A stretch of DNA of 64,000 bases from Mucilaginibacter ginsenosidivorax (GCF_007971525.1 NZ_CP042437.1:6510001-6574000), one strand, 5' to 3'; counted from the stretch's first letter, positions 36,126 through 46,370 are shown. Notes: generated from the sequence alone by a model not told the origin. Numbers and translations are program-made.

Positions 36126-37394
36126 TTAGTTTTTAATGACGTTTAAATCAACATCCCCTTTGGATTTGATAAGCATCACACCACCTAAGTTCTTCCCCCG
36201 TAAAATGTTGTGCCTGAACGAAATACCCTGGTATCTGTAAAAAACAATACCGTTGCCTGGTATGGTTGATTTTATATAATTACTATCAACCTTAACGTTT
36301 GCCAGGCCGACGGTTGTACGGGCATCAGAAACGTTAATGGCCGGTGTACTAACATGAAGTACCCCCTTAAGGTTTTCAAAAGTGTTAATTATTATATTCC
36401 CGGTAATCTTAACATTTACATGGCCGAAGCAATCAATTTGGCCCTGGTAAATTTTGTTACCATAAACCTTATGATTACCGCTCAGCGAATCTACTGTGCC
36501 ATTCTTATATCCATCATAAAAATAGCCTATGGTTACGGCACGCCGGTATTTTATTACCTTCCCCCTTTCAACAGGGCCAACGCCATCTCTGAAATTAAAC
36601 AGGTTGTTGTATACCGATACATTAACCACACTTTCATTGGCGCTGTGCCTTTCTATATCAACACCGCCCACAAGGTATCCGTTACCATGCACCAGGTTAT
36701 TATAAAACGAAGCTCCGTTTACGCAACAAAACATGGCACCTTCGCGATAGATATTAAAAAAAATACAATTATGAACTGCCACGTTTGTAACTATACGGGC
36801 GTTAAGCGTTTGTTCAAATGTATCCCCAAAAAGTAAACCATCGCCCCTGAAACTTTGAAATTTGCAGTTTTTTACCTCGATGTTTTTCCCGTTGTTTATG
36901 CTTAACGCATGGCAAAACTGGTATTCGGCGTCATATTTTTGTTTATCAAGGTTGCCATCAAAATCAATACCATCTATAACAATATTATCTATCGATGGCT
37001 CTTCCCACCAGGCCTGGTAAAATATAGAATTGGGATTGGTGCGGCCTCCTGATAAAATGATATGGCAATTTGCAATCCCTGAGCCAATTAAACTTATGCC
37101 GTTTAATAATTTGATGATTCCCGGTTTATCGCCATGCTGTTTTATTAAGTATGTTCCGGCAGGAAAATAAACTGAAGATATTCCACTTGATCTGGCCTGC
37201 CGCATGGCATCGCAAATTGCTTTGGTATCATCATGAATCCCATCACCCGCCGCACCGGCATCTTTTACATTTAAAATATCAGATATTATAACATGTTTAA
37301 CAAGCGGCTTTTTTTCTGTAGAGTAACAGTTTGCCACTTTCAAAATAAAAAACGGGAATAATAAAATGAGCTTAAATAAAGTGTTATTGATCAT
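36126..37394 (-). CDS. Right-handed beta-helix protein (pectate-lyase-3-like), copy 1
   Basis: The 422-residue protein has a signal peptide ending near NCYSTEKK; its Cys is a poor lipobox. The body begins with the pectate-lyase superfamily-3 signature NVKDAGAAGDGIHDDTKAI and continues as parallel beta-helix coils. The segment GKNIEVKNCKFQSFRGDG is nearly identical in the paralogues at 44814 and 46607, but this copy ends about 100 residues earlier. Such proteins are lyases, epimerases or hydrolases of polyuronides or pure binding scaffolds. In this locus it could modify or trim the exported polymer. Confidence 0.85.
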   Translation of the reverse strand: MINNTLFKLILLFPFFILKVANCYSTEKKPLVKHVIISDILNVKDAGAAGDGIHDDTKAICDAMRQARSSGISSVYFPAGTYLIKQHGDKPGIIKLLNGISLIGSGIANCHIILSGGRTNPNSIFYQAWWEEPSIDNIVIDGIDFDGNLDKQKYDAEYQFCHALSINNGKNIEVKNCKFQSFRGDGLLFGDTFEQTLNARIVTNVAVHNCIFFNIYREGAMFCCVNGASFYNNLVHGNGYLVGGVDIERHSANESVVNVSVYNNLFNFRDGVGPVERGKVIKYRRAVTIGYFYDGYKNGTVDSLSGNHKVYGNKIYQGQIDCFGHVNVKITGNIIINTFENLKGVLHVSTPAINVSDARTTVGLANVKVDSNYIKSTIPGNGIVFYRYQGISFRHNILRGKNLGGVMLIKSKGDVDLNVIKN

Positions 37395-37486
37395 GAAATA
37401 ATAGGTGCCTGGCTTTATTTATTCTGCCCTATCCATATCATCTATAGTGGGGCATTTAACAATAGCGGGCAATCAGGGGCTATATA

Positions 37487-37891
37487 TTAGTTTGGAACAG
37501 TATAACTAAAACTTCCGGTTGAGCCACCACCCGATGTTTTGATGGTAACAGGGTCAAGATAAATGCCCTTGTACATTACGCTGGAAGTGATTAACCCATT
37601 TGCACTTTGAATGGTCACAGCTATTTTATGACCTACTACCGGGGTAAAACCATAATCAAACGCGGTAGTTTGATCGGCATTTTCGGTATTATAAGGAGTA
37701 ACTCCATCATTTCCGTATTCAATTATTGTTAATTTAAACTCGGCTGTTGAGCTTGCCTTTACCCTGAATATGCTGTTATGCGCATCATAGTTAGGGTCGT
37801 TATTGGCGGGCGCATTTTCTGATAGCCCACCCTTTTTGCACGCTCCTAGTGTTATTGTTAAAGCAAGGATAATAAGTGAAATTTTTTTCAT
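37487..37891 (-). CDS. Small lipoprotein of unknown function
   Basis: A 134-residue protein starting at ATG 37891, with lipoprotein signal LTLGAC followed by KK. The mature part, including FRVKASSTAEFKLTIIEYGN and a C-terminal GSFSYTVPN, looks like a beta-sandwich. No family is recognised. It sits between the beta-helix gene and the NRPS gene on the same strand. Confidence 0.7.
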   Translation of the reverse strand: MKKISLIILALTITLGACKKGGLSENAPANNDPNYDAHNSIFRVKASSTAEFKLTIIEYGNDGVTPYNTENADQTTAFDYGFTPVVGHKIAVTIQSANGLITSSVMYKGIYLDPVTIKTSGGGSTGSFSYTVPN

Positions 37892-38107
37892 AAATATAAA
37901 TGTTGGTAAGTTTGAATTAATAACAATAACTAATAAAATAGTCATGGGTGGATTTTATCCGTTATTGTTATTAAAACTGCATGTGCAATATTTATGCCAT
38001 GGGTAAATGAGGCAAGCGACACAACTACAGAGAATAAAAACAGTGTAACAATAAACAAAATGCATGTTTATTGCTACAAATGGTTTTTAGTAAGGCTAAT
38101 TTATCGG

Positions 38108-41100
38108 TCACTTTGCTGTTGCAGTACCTGCTGTCACGTCGTCGATATTATTTTGCAACACATCACCAAGCATTGCTACATGGGGCGGCTGAAGCATAGA
38201 AAAATGATCGCCGGGGATTTCAAAAAGTTCGACACCTTTTTTGGCGTACTTTTCCCAGCCCAGGTATTTTCCGTACTCAACATAGTGCACACTAATCTTG
38301 GCGCGGTATAAATACAGTTTACCATCAAATGGCTCCAGTTGATAATTCCTGAAAGCTGTGATATGTTTGCTTTTTATTTTCTGAACCAGTTTATAAAACT
38401 CTTTAGTATCCTTTTTTTGTTCGGTGGGTAGGGGGGCATGCAGGGCTTTGCTCCTAAACATTTGGTTTATAGAAAACTTTAAAGCCTGTACCATACGCGG
38501 AAAATGCCTTTTAGCTTTTTTAGGCAACAAGGAGTACCAGTCTTTATACTCTGTTTTTTCGGAATCTGTATCAAAAATGATGAGCATTTTAACTTCCCTG
38601 CCCAAAGCAATTAACTGTTTTCTTATTTCCATCGCTACATATCCGCCCGATGAATAGCCTGCAAGCAGGTAAGGGCCTTGAGGGTTATGTTGCATAATTT
38701 CCTGCATATAATGGTAAGCAATTACCGGCAGGCTATCTATCGGCTCATCTACTCCATTAAGCCCCAGCGCCTGTAATCCGTAAACAGGTTGTTCCCTATG
38801 CACGTGTTTGGCAAGATGACTAAAATTAAGTACATTCAATCCATCGCCATGAATAATGTACAAGGGAGCTTTTGATCCGGATGGTTTAATAGCAACTAAT
38901 GATTTAAAATTGTAGTCGCTGGTTTCGCGGTCAATAAATTGAGCCAATGACCTTACTGTCGGATATTTGTAAAGGATAGATATCTGAAAGTTTTTACCTG
39001 TTGTTTTTTTAAGTTTCGATAAAATTTGAACGGCCATCAAGGAATGCCCCCCAATTTCAAAAAAGCTGCTCATAACGCCAATGTTGTCTTTTTTGAAATA
39101 ATCTTTCCAGATGTTAAGCAACATCCTTTCGGTTTCTGTTTCGGGCCCGATAATATCTGTATTAACAGGTGTAAAACCATCATCAACAGCAAGCGCATTT
39201 CTATCAATTTTGCCATTGGGAGTTAAAGGTAATCTGTCGAGTTTCACCCAAATAGCCGGCACCATATAATCTGGGAGTGTTTTTTTTAAATAAGCCTTTA
39301 ACACCTCGTCCTCAACTTCATTGTTGCGATTATCGACTACGTAGGCAACCAACTGCCTTGTTCCGTGCCTATCGGTTTTGGCCAGCACTACCGCATTGCT
39401 TAGCAACCCGCTGTTATTAAGCGTACTTTCAATTTCGCCCAGCTCAACCCTGAAGCCCTGTATTTTTACCTGGTTGTCTTTTCTGCCAATAAACTCCATG
39501 TTGTAATCAGGCATCATGCGGCCTAAATCGCCGGTCCGGTACATCATACCGCCGTTATCAGGATGAAAAGGATCTGCAATGAAAGAGTATTGTGTTTTTT
39601 CAAGGTCGTTGGCATAACCGCGGGCTACTCCCACGCCGCCAATAAATAAATCGCCTACGGTGCCTACAGGCACCGGCTGTAAATGATCATTCAGGATGTA
39701 AAAAAAATTATTATCTATTGGCTTGCCATACGGAATGCTATTCCACAATGGGTTAACACTATCAACAACGTAAAAGTTAGACCATACAGTAGCTTCTGTA
39801 GCGCCGCCCAAACTTACCACTGTAGCTTTGGGAAAGAATGTCTTAATCTTATCAGGAAGATTTACGGGTATCCAATCGCCGCTCATAAAAACGGTTTTTA
39901 ACCCGGCGTACTTATAAAAAGGTGTTTCTTTTTCAAGCGTACGTATCAGGTAATCCATTGTGGTTGGCACCGAATCCCAAAACGTAATAGAATGCCTCTG
40001 CAACATCTCTGAAAGCGTTTGCACATCCTGGATTTCGTCCTTTTGGGCTATCACTAATGTTCCGCCGGCAGTCAGCATGCCAAAAATATCATACACCGAT
40101 AAGTCAAAACACATTGATGTAATAAATAGCAGGCTATCGTTTGCATCGATGTTGAATTTTTTGTTCACCCATGACACCAGGTTTACTGCCGAATGGTGCT
40201 CAATCATCACCCCTTTGGGTTTACCTGTTGAGCCGGAGGTATAAATAGTGTAGGCAAGTTGTTTACTGTCAATTAACAGGCCGGGATTAGCATCATCAAA
40301 ATTCTCAGATTGCGCATTGTTAATTAGTATAAAATCCTCTGCCTTAATTAACGACTTTAAAGGATAGTTCTGATCGGCGACAACAACTTTGATTGACGAC
40401 TTGTTAAAAATATACTCCTGTCTATCTAATGGATAATCGGGGTCAATAGGCACATATGCCCCCCCTGCCTTAAGTATGCCCAGCATACCGGTAATCATGT
40501 CAAAATCGCGCCCAACCAGCAAGCCAATATTATCGCCCGGGGTTATGCCTGCATTAATAAGTAAATGGGCAAGTTTATTGGCTTGCCTGTTCAAATCATC
40601 GTAAGTAATTTTATTTTCGCCCCTGACTATCGCTATATTTTTTGGTTGTTTTACAACTTGATCTTCGAAAGCTTTAAACAAAGTTTTTTCGTTTGAATAG
40701 GGGACCACTGTATTATTAAAATCGTTTAATAATGAATGTAATTCGCCCCGGCCAAGTATATTGTAAGCACCCAGTTTCAAACCAGGATTTTTAATGGTTT
40801 CATTTAACAGGTTAAGCAATCTGTCATTAAATAATTCAAAAAAGCCAATGTTAAACCTCTTTGTGTTAAAAAAAACAGATACGTCGAACTTATCACTGTT
40901 CTCTTTAAAATGTAAGCCAAAATATAGGTCGTCAATGTTGTCCAACAATTGTGTGATAATATTTTGATTATTTGTTAAGTGGCCGGGGCCATTATCAGCG
41001 TTTGTATCCGTGATAAAAAATATCTGAAAAAGACCTGTATTAAAAGATTTCGTTATACGCTGTATTTGGCTTCGGTCCACTTTTTTTAAAGCAGCCTCAT

Positions 41101-41497
41101 TTAAAATACTATTATCTGTTTGCGTTGCCAGGTCAATAAAAGTCATATCGCTGTCGAACTCGCTCCAAATGTGCCCTAATTCAATTTCATCAATTTCATT
41201 GTTTTTTTTAACCAAGGCCTGCCCCAATAACAAGGCTGCCTGCCCCGCATACCGTTGAAGTACTATGTTAAACGCTGCGATAAAAACCGAAACACGACTT
41301 AAACCGTGACTTTTACTAAACTGTTGAAGGTTCTTGTTGATACTATTACCCGCAGGTAAATCAATTATACGATAACCTGCGGCGATATGGCCCTCAATAT
41401 CCGGAATTATAGTGCTCTCTGATTTTATGCCGGAGCTGGCATTTTCGATTAAATTTAATTTTAGTGGTTCAGTTTGAGCAGTAGATGTTAGGGACAT
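38108..41497 (-). CDS. Single-module non-ribosomal peptide synthetase (half-C, A, T, TE)
   Basis: The 1129-residue protein has, in order, the C-terminal lobe of a condensation domain (about 40-260, no HHxxxDG), an adenylation domain (about 272-770) with YTSGSTGKPKGVMIEH, MYRTGDLG and PNGKIDRNAL, a carrier domain (about 790-860) with FFEIGGHSL and its phosphopantetheine Ser, and a thioesterase with GYSSGG and a His in GDHFSML. Residues at the substrate-pocket positions read approximately D-L-Y-D-F-S-L-V-W-K, close to the published cysteine code DLYNLSLIWK. It would load one amino acid and release or transfer it. Start ATG 41497 is preferred over the TTG at 41536. It lies alone within exopolysaccharide genes. 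Confidence 0.93.
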   Translation of the reverse strand: MSLTSTAQTEPLKLNLIENASSGIKSESTIIPDIEGHIAAGYRIIDLPAGNSINKNLQQFSKSHGLSRVSVFIAAFNIVLQRYAGQAALLLGQALVKKNNEIDEIELGHIWSEFDSDMTFIDLATQTDNSILNEAALKKVDRSQIQRITKSFNTGLFQIFFITDTNADNGPGHLTNNQNIITQLLDNIDDLYFGLHFKENSDKFDVSVFFNTKRFNIGFFELFNDRLLNLLNETIKNPGLKLGAYNILGRGELHSLLNDFNNTVVPYSNEKTLFKAFEDQVVKQPKNIAIVRGENKITYDDLNRQANKLAHLLINAGITPGDNIGLLVGRDFDMITGMLGILKAGGAYVPIDPDYPLDRQEYIFNKSSIKVVVADQNYPLKSLIKAEDFILINNAQSENFDDANPGLLIDSKQLAYTIYTSGSTGKPKGVMIEHHSAVNLVSWVNKKFNIDANDSLLFITSMCFDLSVYDIFGMLTAGGTLVIAQKDEIQDVQTLSEMLQRHSITFWDSVPTTMDYLIRTLEKETPFYKYAGLKTVFMSGDWIPVNLPDKIKTFFPKATVVSLGGATEATVWSNFYVVDSVNPLWNSIPYGKPIDNNFFYILNDHLQPVPVGTVGDLFIGGVGVARGYANDLEKTQYSFIADPFHPDNGGMMYRTGDLGRMMPDYNMEFIGRKDNQVKIQGFRVELGEIESTLNNSGLLSNAVVLAKTDRHGTRQLVAYVVDNRNNEVEDEVLKAYLKKTLPDYMVPAIWVKLDRLPLTPNGKIDRNALAVDDGFTPVNTDIIGPETETERMLLNIWKDYFKKDNIGVMSSFFEIGGHSLMAVQILSKLKKTTGKNFQISILYKYPTVRSLAQFIDRETSDYNFKSLVAIKPSGSKAPLYIIHGDGLNVLNFSHLAKHVHREQPVYGLQALGLNGVDEPIDSLPVIAYHYMQEIMQHNPQGPYLLAGYSSGGYVAMEIRKQLIALGREVKMLIIFDTDSEKTEYKDWYSLLPKKAKRHFPRMVQALKFSINQMFRSKALHAPLPTEQKKDTKEFYKLVQKIKSKHITAFRNYQLEPFDGKLYLYRAKISVHYVEYGKYLGWEKYAKKGVELFEIPGDHFSMLQPPHVAMLGDVLQNNIDDVTAGTATAK

Positions 41498-41975
41498 ATT
41501 ATAGATAGATAGTTGTTTTGCTGGGCCAGTTATCAAAAACTGATCGGGTCATTTATCAGCTCTTTCAAATGGTAAATAGTAAAAACCGTAAAAAGTTTTT
41601 TGAGATGCACGGTTTATTCAATTTGATAAGCATTTATAGTAAAATGTACTTTATTTATAACAAACTGTATTCATTTTAAGAAAAAGTGATGGTAAAATTT
41701 CTTTTTACAACAAGAATAAATAATTAACAAAAGTAAATTTATGTAATAAGAAAATTTTAATACTCCAATACGTTGTACAAATATTTCGTATGGCAATCTT
41801 TAATGCCCTAAAACATTAGAATTCAGGAGCTTTGTTAACTATAGGTAAAAAAAGACAATGTATAACGATTTATCAGGCCTAAACTTGGCTTCGCGTTTGA
41901 GTAAGGGGATTTAGATGTTAAAGACATTCAGTATAATTTACAAACGAATTGACACCCAACAACTCCCCTGACACC
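41498..41975. other. 478-bp A+T-rich divergent intergenic region
   Basis: Lies between the NRPS (leftward) and the WecB-like gene (rightward) and must contain their promoters. A -7-like TACTTTTG reads leftward at 41735-41728, but no matching -33 was found. No reading frame is evident. Confidence 0.5.
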
Positions 41976-42812
41976 ATGGATATCTATAATATTTTTACAT
42001 CTAAAATACCCCAGACAATAGAAGACTTTGATCCAAGAAAAAAGAAGCTGATAACTTTTTTAAATCCTCATTCCTATACGTTGGCTTTTAAAAATGCAGC
42101 GTTATTTGAGGGTTTTGACTGGATAGCGCCAGATGGAATTTTACTGGTATTTGTACTGAATTTATTAAAAGCTGCTACTTTTAAAATAAAACGTTTTTCG
42201 TGCGACATGACCTCGGTAGTGCCGTATGTATTCGATATGGCAATAAAAAATAATTTGGGGGTGTTTTTTCTTGGAACAGACGCAGATAGTATTAAAGATA
42301 CAGTAAGTGTATTCAAAAGCAATTTTCCGGACCTGGAAATTTCAGGTTTTCATGATGGTTACTTCGCTTCAGATATAAAACGCAAGGAGACCATTGCATC
42401 TGTGTTAGCTATAAACCCTGATATAGTATTTATAGGCATGGGCACTATTCTGCAAGAAAGCATGGCTTTGGAATTAAGAGTTGCAGGTTATACAGGTGCT
42501 ATTTATACCTGCGGCGGATTTTTGCACCAAACAAAACGCGAGATTAATTTTTATCCGCAATTTATCAATAAATTAAACCTCCGTTTCTTTTACCGGATGT
42601 ATAAAGAGCAGGGATTTTTCGGACGGTCGGTAAAAACATACCCTCAATTTTGCTATCTGATTTTGTGCAAAATATTTAATCGCCCCGAAAAAAAAGAAGG
42701 TGATACTACAGTAAATAAACATTTTAGATTTTACGCAGCGCGAAAAAAAATTAAAGTTGTTAGCAGAAATAGCGAAATTCAATTGGATGACAGGATATGC
42801 GCCAATTCTTAA
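41976..42812 (+). CDS. WecB/TagA/CpsF-family glycosyltransferase
   Basis: This 278-residue enzyme of family GT26 adds a sugar, often N-acetylmannosaminuronic acid or ManNAc, to a lipid-linked precursor at the inner face of the membrane. Conserved parts are TFLNPHSYTLA near residue 25, IAPDGILLV near 46, FFLGTDADSIKD near 95, PDIVFIGMGTILQE near 146 and the tail FYRMYKEQGFFGRSVKTYP. Start ATG 41976 replaces the TTG at 41949. It is on the opposite strand to the surrounding genes. Confidence 0.86.
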   Translation: MDIYNIFTSKIPQTIEDFDPRKKKLITFLNPHSYTLAFKNAALFEGFDWIAPDGILLVFVLNLLKAATFKIKRFSCDMTSVVPYVFDMAIKNNLGVFFLGTDADSIKDTVSVFKSNFPDLEISGFHDGYFASDIKRKETIASVLAINPDIVFIGMGTILQESMALELRVAGYTGAIYTCGGFLHQTKREINFYPQFINKLNLRFFYRMYKEQGFFGRSVKTYPQFCYLILCKIFNRPEKKEGDTTVNKHFRFYAARKKIKVVSRNSEIQLDDRICANS

Positions 42813-42901
42813 GAAGTGGTTTGCATCGTAGGTGCTAATTGCTGCAAAAATAAAGGTCTTGGCAACAAGGCCTTTATTTATTTAAAGATTTATTTAGAAC
42901 C

Positions 42902-43099
42902 TTAAGGTGTTGTTATTGATGGTACTATTTCCAGTTCAGGAATAACAGCTTCCTCTGCCACGATTTGTTCTGTACTTATGTGACTATTCTTTTTTTTTTT
43001 GAAAACGAATTTGATTCCGTTCTTCCAATATTTCTCCAACGTGATAATGCTAAGGAAGTTGATCACGCGAAGTAATATCCCAAACTTTTTATTATTCAT
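42902..43099 (-). CDS. Hypothetical small basic protein
   Basis: A 65-residue frame with a hydrophobic N-terminal part (GILLRVINFLSIITL), a lysine cluster FVFKKKKNS and an acidic tail. No family recognised. It does not overlap any other gene and lies 139 nt downstream of the Wzy-like gene stop on the same strand. Its reality is uncertain. Confidence 0.35.
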   Translation of the reverse strand: MNNKKFGILLRVINFLSIITLEKYWKNGIKFVFKKKKNSHISTEQIVAEEAVIPELEIVPSITTP

Positions 43100-43238
43100 A
43101 TTTTATGTGGCATCAGATACCATTTTATACGGTGCAACAGCCAATAAGGTTTACGTTAAATTGAGTTTATATTTTCCTTTAGAATTGCAGTGTCAAAATG
43201 GAATATGACCAAAGGGAATTATACTAAACCAAGATATT

Positions 43239-44597
43239 TTATAATGGCCGCGATTCCGCTAAGCTGTATTTACCGAAGAAAAATGTAAAAAGAAGGAAAA
43301 TTGGAAATGTAGAATGTGATACAGGGGCCCAATCTGTAAAACCATAAATAATATAAGTCATCAGTAAGGCAATTTCCGTCAGCGAGAATATGGTATTTAC
43401 ATTTTTAGCCATATTGGCTTTTGCCTTTGCAAAGGTTGTAATAATGAAAATTAGCCATAGCGCAAACCCAATGATACCTGTTTCGCAAAGAATAATAAGA
43501 TGTGTATTGTGAATGGGGTTTGATGTCAGAAATTCGTTATGGATTACCTTGCTCATTTCGGGCGACCGGTTCACAAATTCAAGGTGGCTGTTAATGCCAA
43601 CACCAATAATTGGCGACCGGTGAAAAATATCCAATCCCATGGTCCAGTGATCAAGCCGGGCCTGGTACATATCGTCGGCATCTGTTTTAAGAAACGTTGC
43701 GCTAAAAGGCGAAAGAAATACCAGCCAATAAAGCGATAATGCAACAGGCAGTATACCTAAAAAAAAGCTTTTTAACGATAGCAAAGGTTTATCGGCATTC
43801 TTAAAGATATAATATAGTGTAAACAGGATAACAACCAAGGTTATGTAGGAGGTACGGGAGTAGGTGAGTATGATAGTTATGCTAACCATAACAAGTGCCA
43901 CTAAACTCAGCTTCTTTTTAAATCCGTTTAAATATGCCGAAAAGAAAAATCCCGAGGCAATAACCGAGAACAGGCCAAGGTTAGCAGGGGTTACAAAAAT
44001 ACCTATAGCGCCTGCACGGGTACCGTTCCTGGTGGCCCACATATCGCCCCCCGCCTGAAAAATGGTAGTTACAAAACTGACACCCAGTAGCGGATATAAA
44101 ATTGCCAGGCAAAAATTAAGGATACATAAAAACAAAAAACTTGCAAAAATCCCGTTCATAATTTGTACCGGGTTTAGGCTGTTATAAATTAACCTGAAAT
44201 AAAATATGTACGAAAACATGACAATAGCAAAAGCAATAGTGCCCCACCTGGCCACATTAAACGGGTTAACAAACGAAATAGCTATAAGCAGCGCTATCCA
44301 TAGCACCCAACGTTCGTTTTTGTATAGATAAAATACATTTTTGTTTTTTTGAATTACCAGCAAAACAGCTGAAGCGATTAATGGCAACATCAAAAATATT
44401 TTCCCGGTGAACGATCCTATACCATCTGTAGATACATACGGAGGGGTATATAGTGGAAACGACATTTGGAAGGGTATGCAGGTAACTATAAAGCTAAAAA
44501 ACAGGTGCGATGTGTCTTTTTTTTGGAGGAGTAATGTTATATACCAAGCCAGGTAGACTGCTATGATGGCAAAAAAAATCAGGATTTTTAAAAGCAT
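43239..44597 (-). CDS. Wzy-like polysaccharide polymerase / O-antigen ligase family protein
   Basis: The 452-residue protein (start ATG 44597) has about ten to twelve membrane segments spread along its length. The large periplasmic loop includes YQARLDHWTMGLDIFHRSPIIGVGINSHLEFV and ends with HNTHLIILCETGIIGFALWL, the Wzy_C/O-antigen-ligase pattern in which H and R residues handle lipid-linked substrate. It would polymerise repeat units at the outer face of the inner membrane. It precedes the beta-helix gene pair on the same strand. Confidence 0.87.
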   Translation of the reverse strand: MLLKILIFFAIIAVYLAWYITLLLQKKDTSHLFFSFIVTCIPFQMSFPLYTPPYVSTDGIGSFTGKIFLMLPLIASAVLLVIQKNKNVFYLYKNERWVLWIALLIAISFVNPFNVARWGTIAFAIVMFSYIFYFRLIYNSLNPVQIMNGIFASFLFLCILNFCLAILYPLLGVSFVTTIFQAGGDMWATRNGTRAGAIGIFVTPANLGLFSVIASGFFFSAYLNGFKKKLSLVALVMVSITIILTYSRTSYITLVVILFTLYYIFKNADKPLLSLKSFFLGILPVALSLYWLVFLSPFSATFLKTDADDMYQARLDHWTMGLDIFHRSPIIGVGINSHLEFVNRSPEMSKVIHNEFLTSNPIHNTHLIILCETGIIGFALWLIFIITTFAKAKANMAKNVNTIFSLTEIALLMTYIIYGFTDWAPVSHSTFPIFLLFTFFFGKYSLAESRPL

Positions 44598-44756
44598 AAA
44601 TAAATAGCTGCTATGGTTTTGTTGTGATAGCAATATTTATCTATCAGCATTTACAAATACGTCGTTAATTCAACCAATCGTCTCCACTATAATCTTTATT
44701 TGGCAAAAAGGTTTTTTGTTTTTCAAATTCTTTACCGGCAATAAAGTACCATCTAT

Positions 44757-44797
44757 AAAAAAAGGGATACAAGTTTGGCTTGTGTCCCCTTTTTTTA
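44757..44797 (-). terminator. Terminator after beta-helix gene copy 2
   Basis: GGGATACAAG (44764-44773) pairs with CTTGTGTCCC (44779-44788) and a run of seven A on the plus strand (44757-44763) gives the T-run when read leftwards. It lies 26 nt beyond the copy-2 stop. Confidence 0.82.
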
Positions 44798-44813
44798 GCG
44801 TTGCTATTAGCGG

Positions 44814-46370
44814 TTAACTGGCAATGTTATTAAGCAATTGCGCAAGTGTTGCCTGGAGCCAGTATACAGATACGATACCGGTAAGCATATTATGCCCCTT
44901 GTTGTTTGTTATTTTGGGGGCAACCTTGCCGTTGTTAGCGCTTACAATTTTTACTACATAATCCATTGTACGTAATTTGCCCGCCGTTGTGTTAGCAGTC
45001 TGGTTGGTGGTAATTTCCAGGCCCGATGAATTTCCGCTAACCAGGATACCCGCTGCCGGTTTAAGTACCGAGCCTGCATCGGTAATGTTATTGCCGTAAA
45101 AATATCCGCTGGTATTCAAAATAGCTATGGCATCGGCAGGAGTGCCGCTAATTACATTGGTATTGGCCTGTGTTTGCGTATAATTATTAAACATTATACC
45201 ATTGCCCATTGCCGATTTAATAACGTTGTTATCAACAGAAACCTTAATAAGCCCTTTTGTGTTTGATGGATCGGCAATGTTTATAGCAGGGGCTGTTAAA
45301 AATTGCGTGCCGGTAATGTTTTCATATGTGTTGGTAAAGCAATTGCCTGATATACTTATGTTAAGCATTCCCCAGCAATCAATTTGTCCCTGGTAAATTT
45401 TGTTATTGTAAATTTTATGATGGCCGCTTAATGAATCGGCAACACCGTTTGTATAGCCGGAATAAAAGAAACCCATAGTAACCGCGCGGCGATAACGCAC
45501 CTTTAACCCTCCGCGTTCAACCGGTCCATACCCATCGGCAAAGTTAAAGATGTTGTTATAAACAGATACGTTTAGTACAGTTTCATTTACGCTGTGCCTT
45601 TCAATATCAACGCCACCAACCAGGTAGCCGTCGCCGTGTACATTGTTATTGTAAAAGAATGCACCGTTTACGGCACAAAACATGGTGCCTTCGCGGTAGA
45701 TATTGAAAAATTCCGAATCGTGCACGCTTACATTTGACACCAAATGGAGGTTCAGTTTTGTTTCGAAACAATCTCCAAAAAGAAGTCCGTCGCCCCTGAA
45801 GCTTTGAAATTTACAGTTCTTTACTTCAATGTTTTTTCCATTATTAATGCTTAGCGCATGGCAAAATTGATAAGCAGCGTCAAATTTTTGAAGCGCCAGG
45901 TTGCCGTTAAAATCTATACCCTGTATGGTAATATTTGCTATCGATGGTGTGCCGGCGTAGTCCTGGTAAAAAATAGAGTTAGGGTTGTAACGGCTGCCCG
46001 TTAATTTGATGTGACAGGTTGCCGGCCCGTTACCTATCATACCAACACCATCAACCAGTTTAATAATTCCGCCGCCGTTTCCTGTTTCGCCAATCATATA
46101 ACTGCCATCCGGCAAATAAATATTAGCCATCCCATGTGCCCTGGCATATAACAAAGCATTCCTGATTGCTTTAGTATCGTCGGTAATACCATCGCCTTTT
46201 GCCCCTTGGTCTTTAACATTGCAGGCGCCTGCCGGGGTTGCTGCGGTAGCTAATGATGTAGTAACTGTTTGGATTGTAGAAGGAGTTTCCGGTTGTGGGG
46301 CTAAAATGATATTGTCCTTTTTACATGCAGCGAAAAAAAATAGTGCCAGAATTAAAATAGTTTTTTTCAT
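44814..46370 (-). CDS. Right-handed beta-helix lipoprotein (pectate-lyase-3-like), copy 2
   Basis: A 518-residue lipoprotein from ATG 46370 with signal LFFFAAC followed by KK. The core NVKDQGAKGDGITDDTKAIRNALLYARAHG matches the pectate-lyase-3 family, followed by beta-helix coils including GKNIEVKNCKFQSFRGDG shared with the other two copies. The C-terminal third (ITDAGSVLKPAAGILVSGNSSG) is present here and in copy 3 but not in copy 1. The leader AATACCCCTA immediately before the ATG is shared with copy 3. Surface-anchored polymer-modifying enzyme or scaffold is the likely role. Confidence 0.88.
   Translation of the reverse strand: MKKTILILALFFFAACKKDNIILAPQPETPSTIQTVTTSLATAATPAGACNVKDQGAKGDGITDDTKAIRNALLYARAHGMANIYLPDGSYMIGETGNGGGIIKLVDGVGMIGNGPATCHIKLTGSRYNPNSIFYQDYAGTPSIANITIQGIDFNGNLALQKFDAAYQFCHALSINNGKNIEVKNCKFQSFRGDGLLFGDCFETKLNLHLVSNVSVHDSEFFNIYREGTMFCAVNGAFFYNNNVHGDGYLVGGVDIERHSVNETVLNVSVYNNIFNFADGYGPVERGGLKVRYRRAVTMGFFYSGYTNGVADSLSGHHKIYNNKIYQGQIDCWGMLNISISGNCFTNTYENITGTQFLTAPAINIADPSNTKGLIKVSVDNNVIKSAMGNGIMFNNYTQTQANTNVISGTPADAIAILNTSGYFYGNNITDAGSVLKPAAGILVSGNSSGLEITTNQTANTTAGKLRTMDYVVKIVSANNGKVAPKITNNKGHNMLTGIVSVYWLQATLAQLLNNIAS

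Noticed and set aside
36354..36836. 160-residue reading frame on the plus strand
   Set aside because: It lies opposite the beta-helix gene copy 1 and has no independent protein features; it is a shadow.
38108..41497. Siderophore assembly line
   Set aside because: The cysteine-like pocket recalls siderophore enzymes, but there is only one module, no condensation or cyclisation domain, and no siderophore transport genes nearby.
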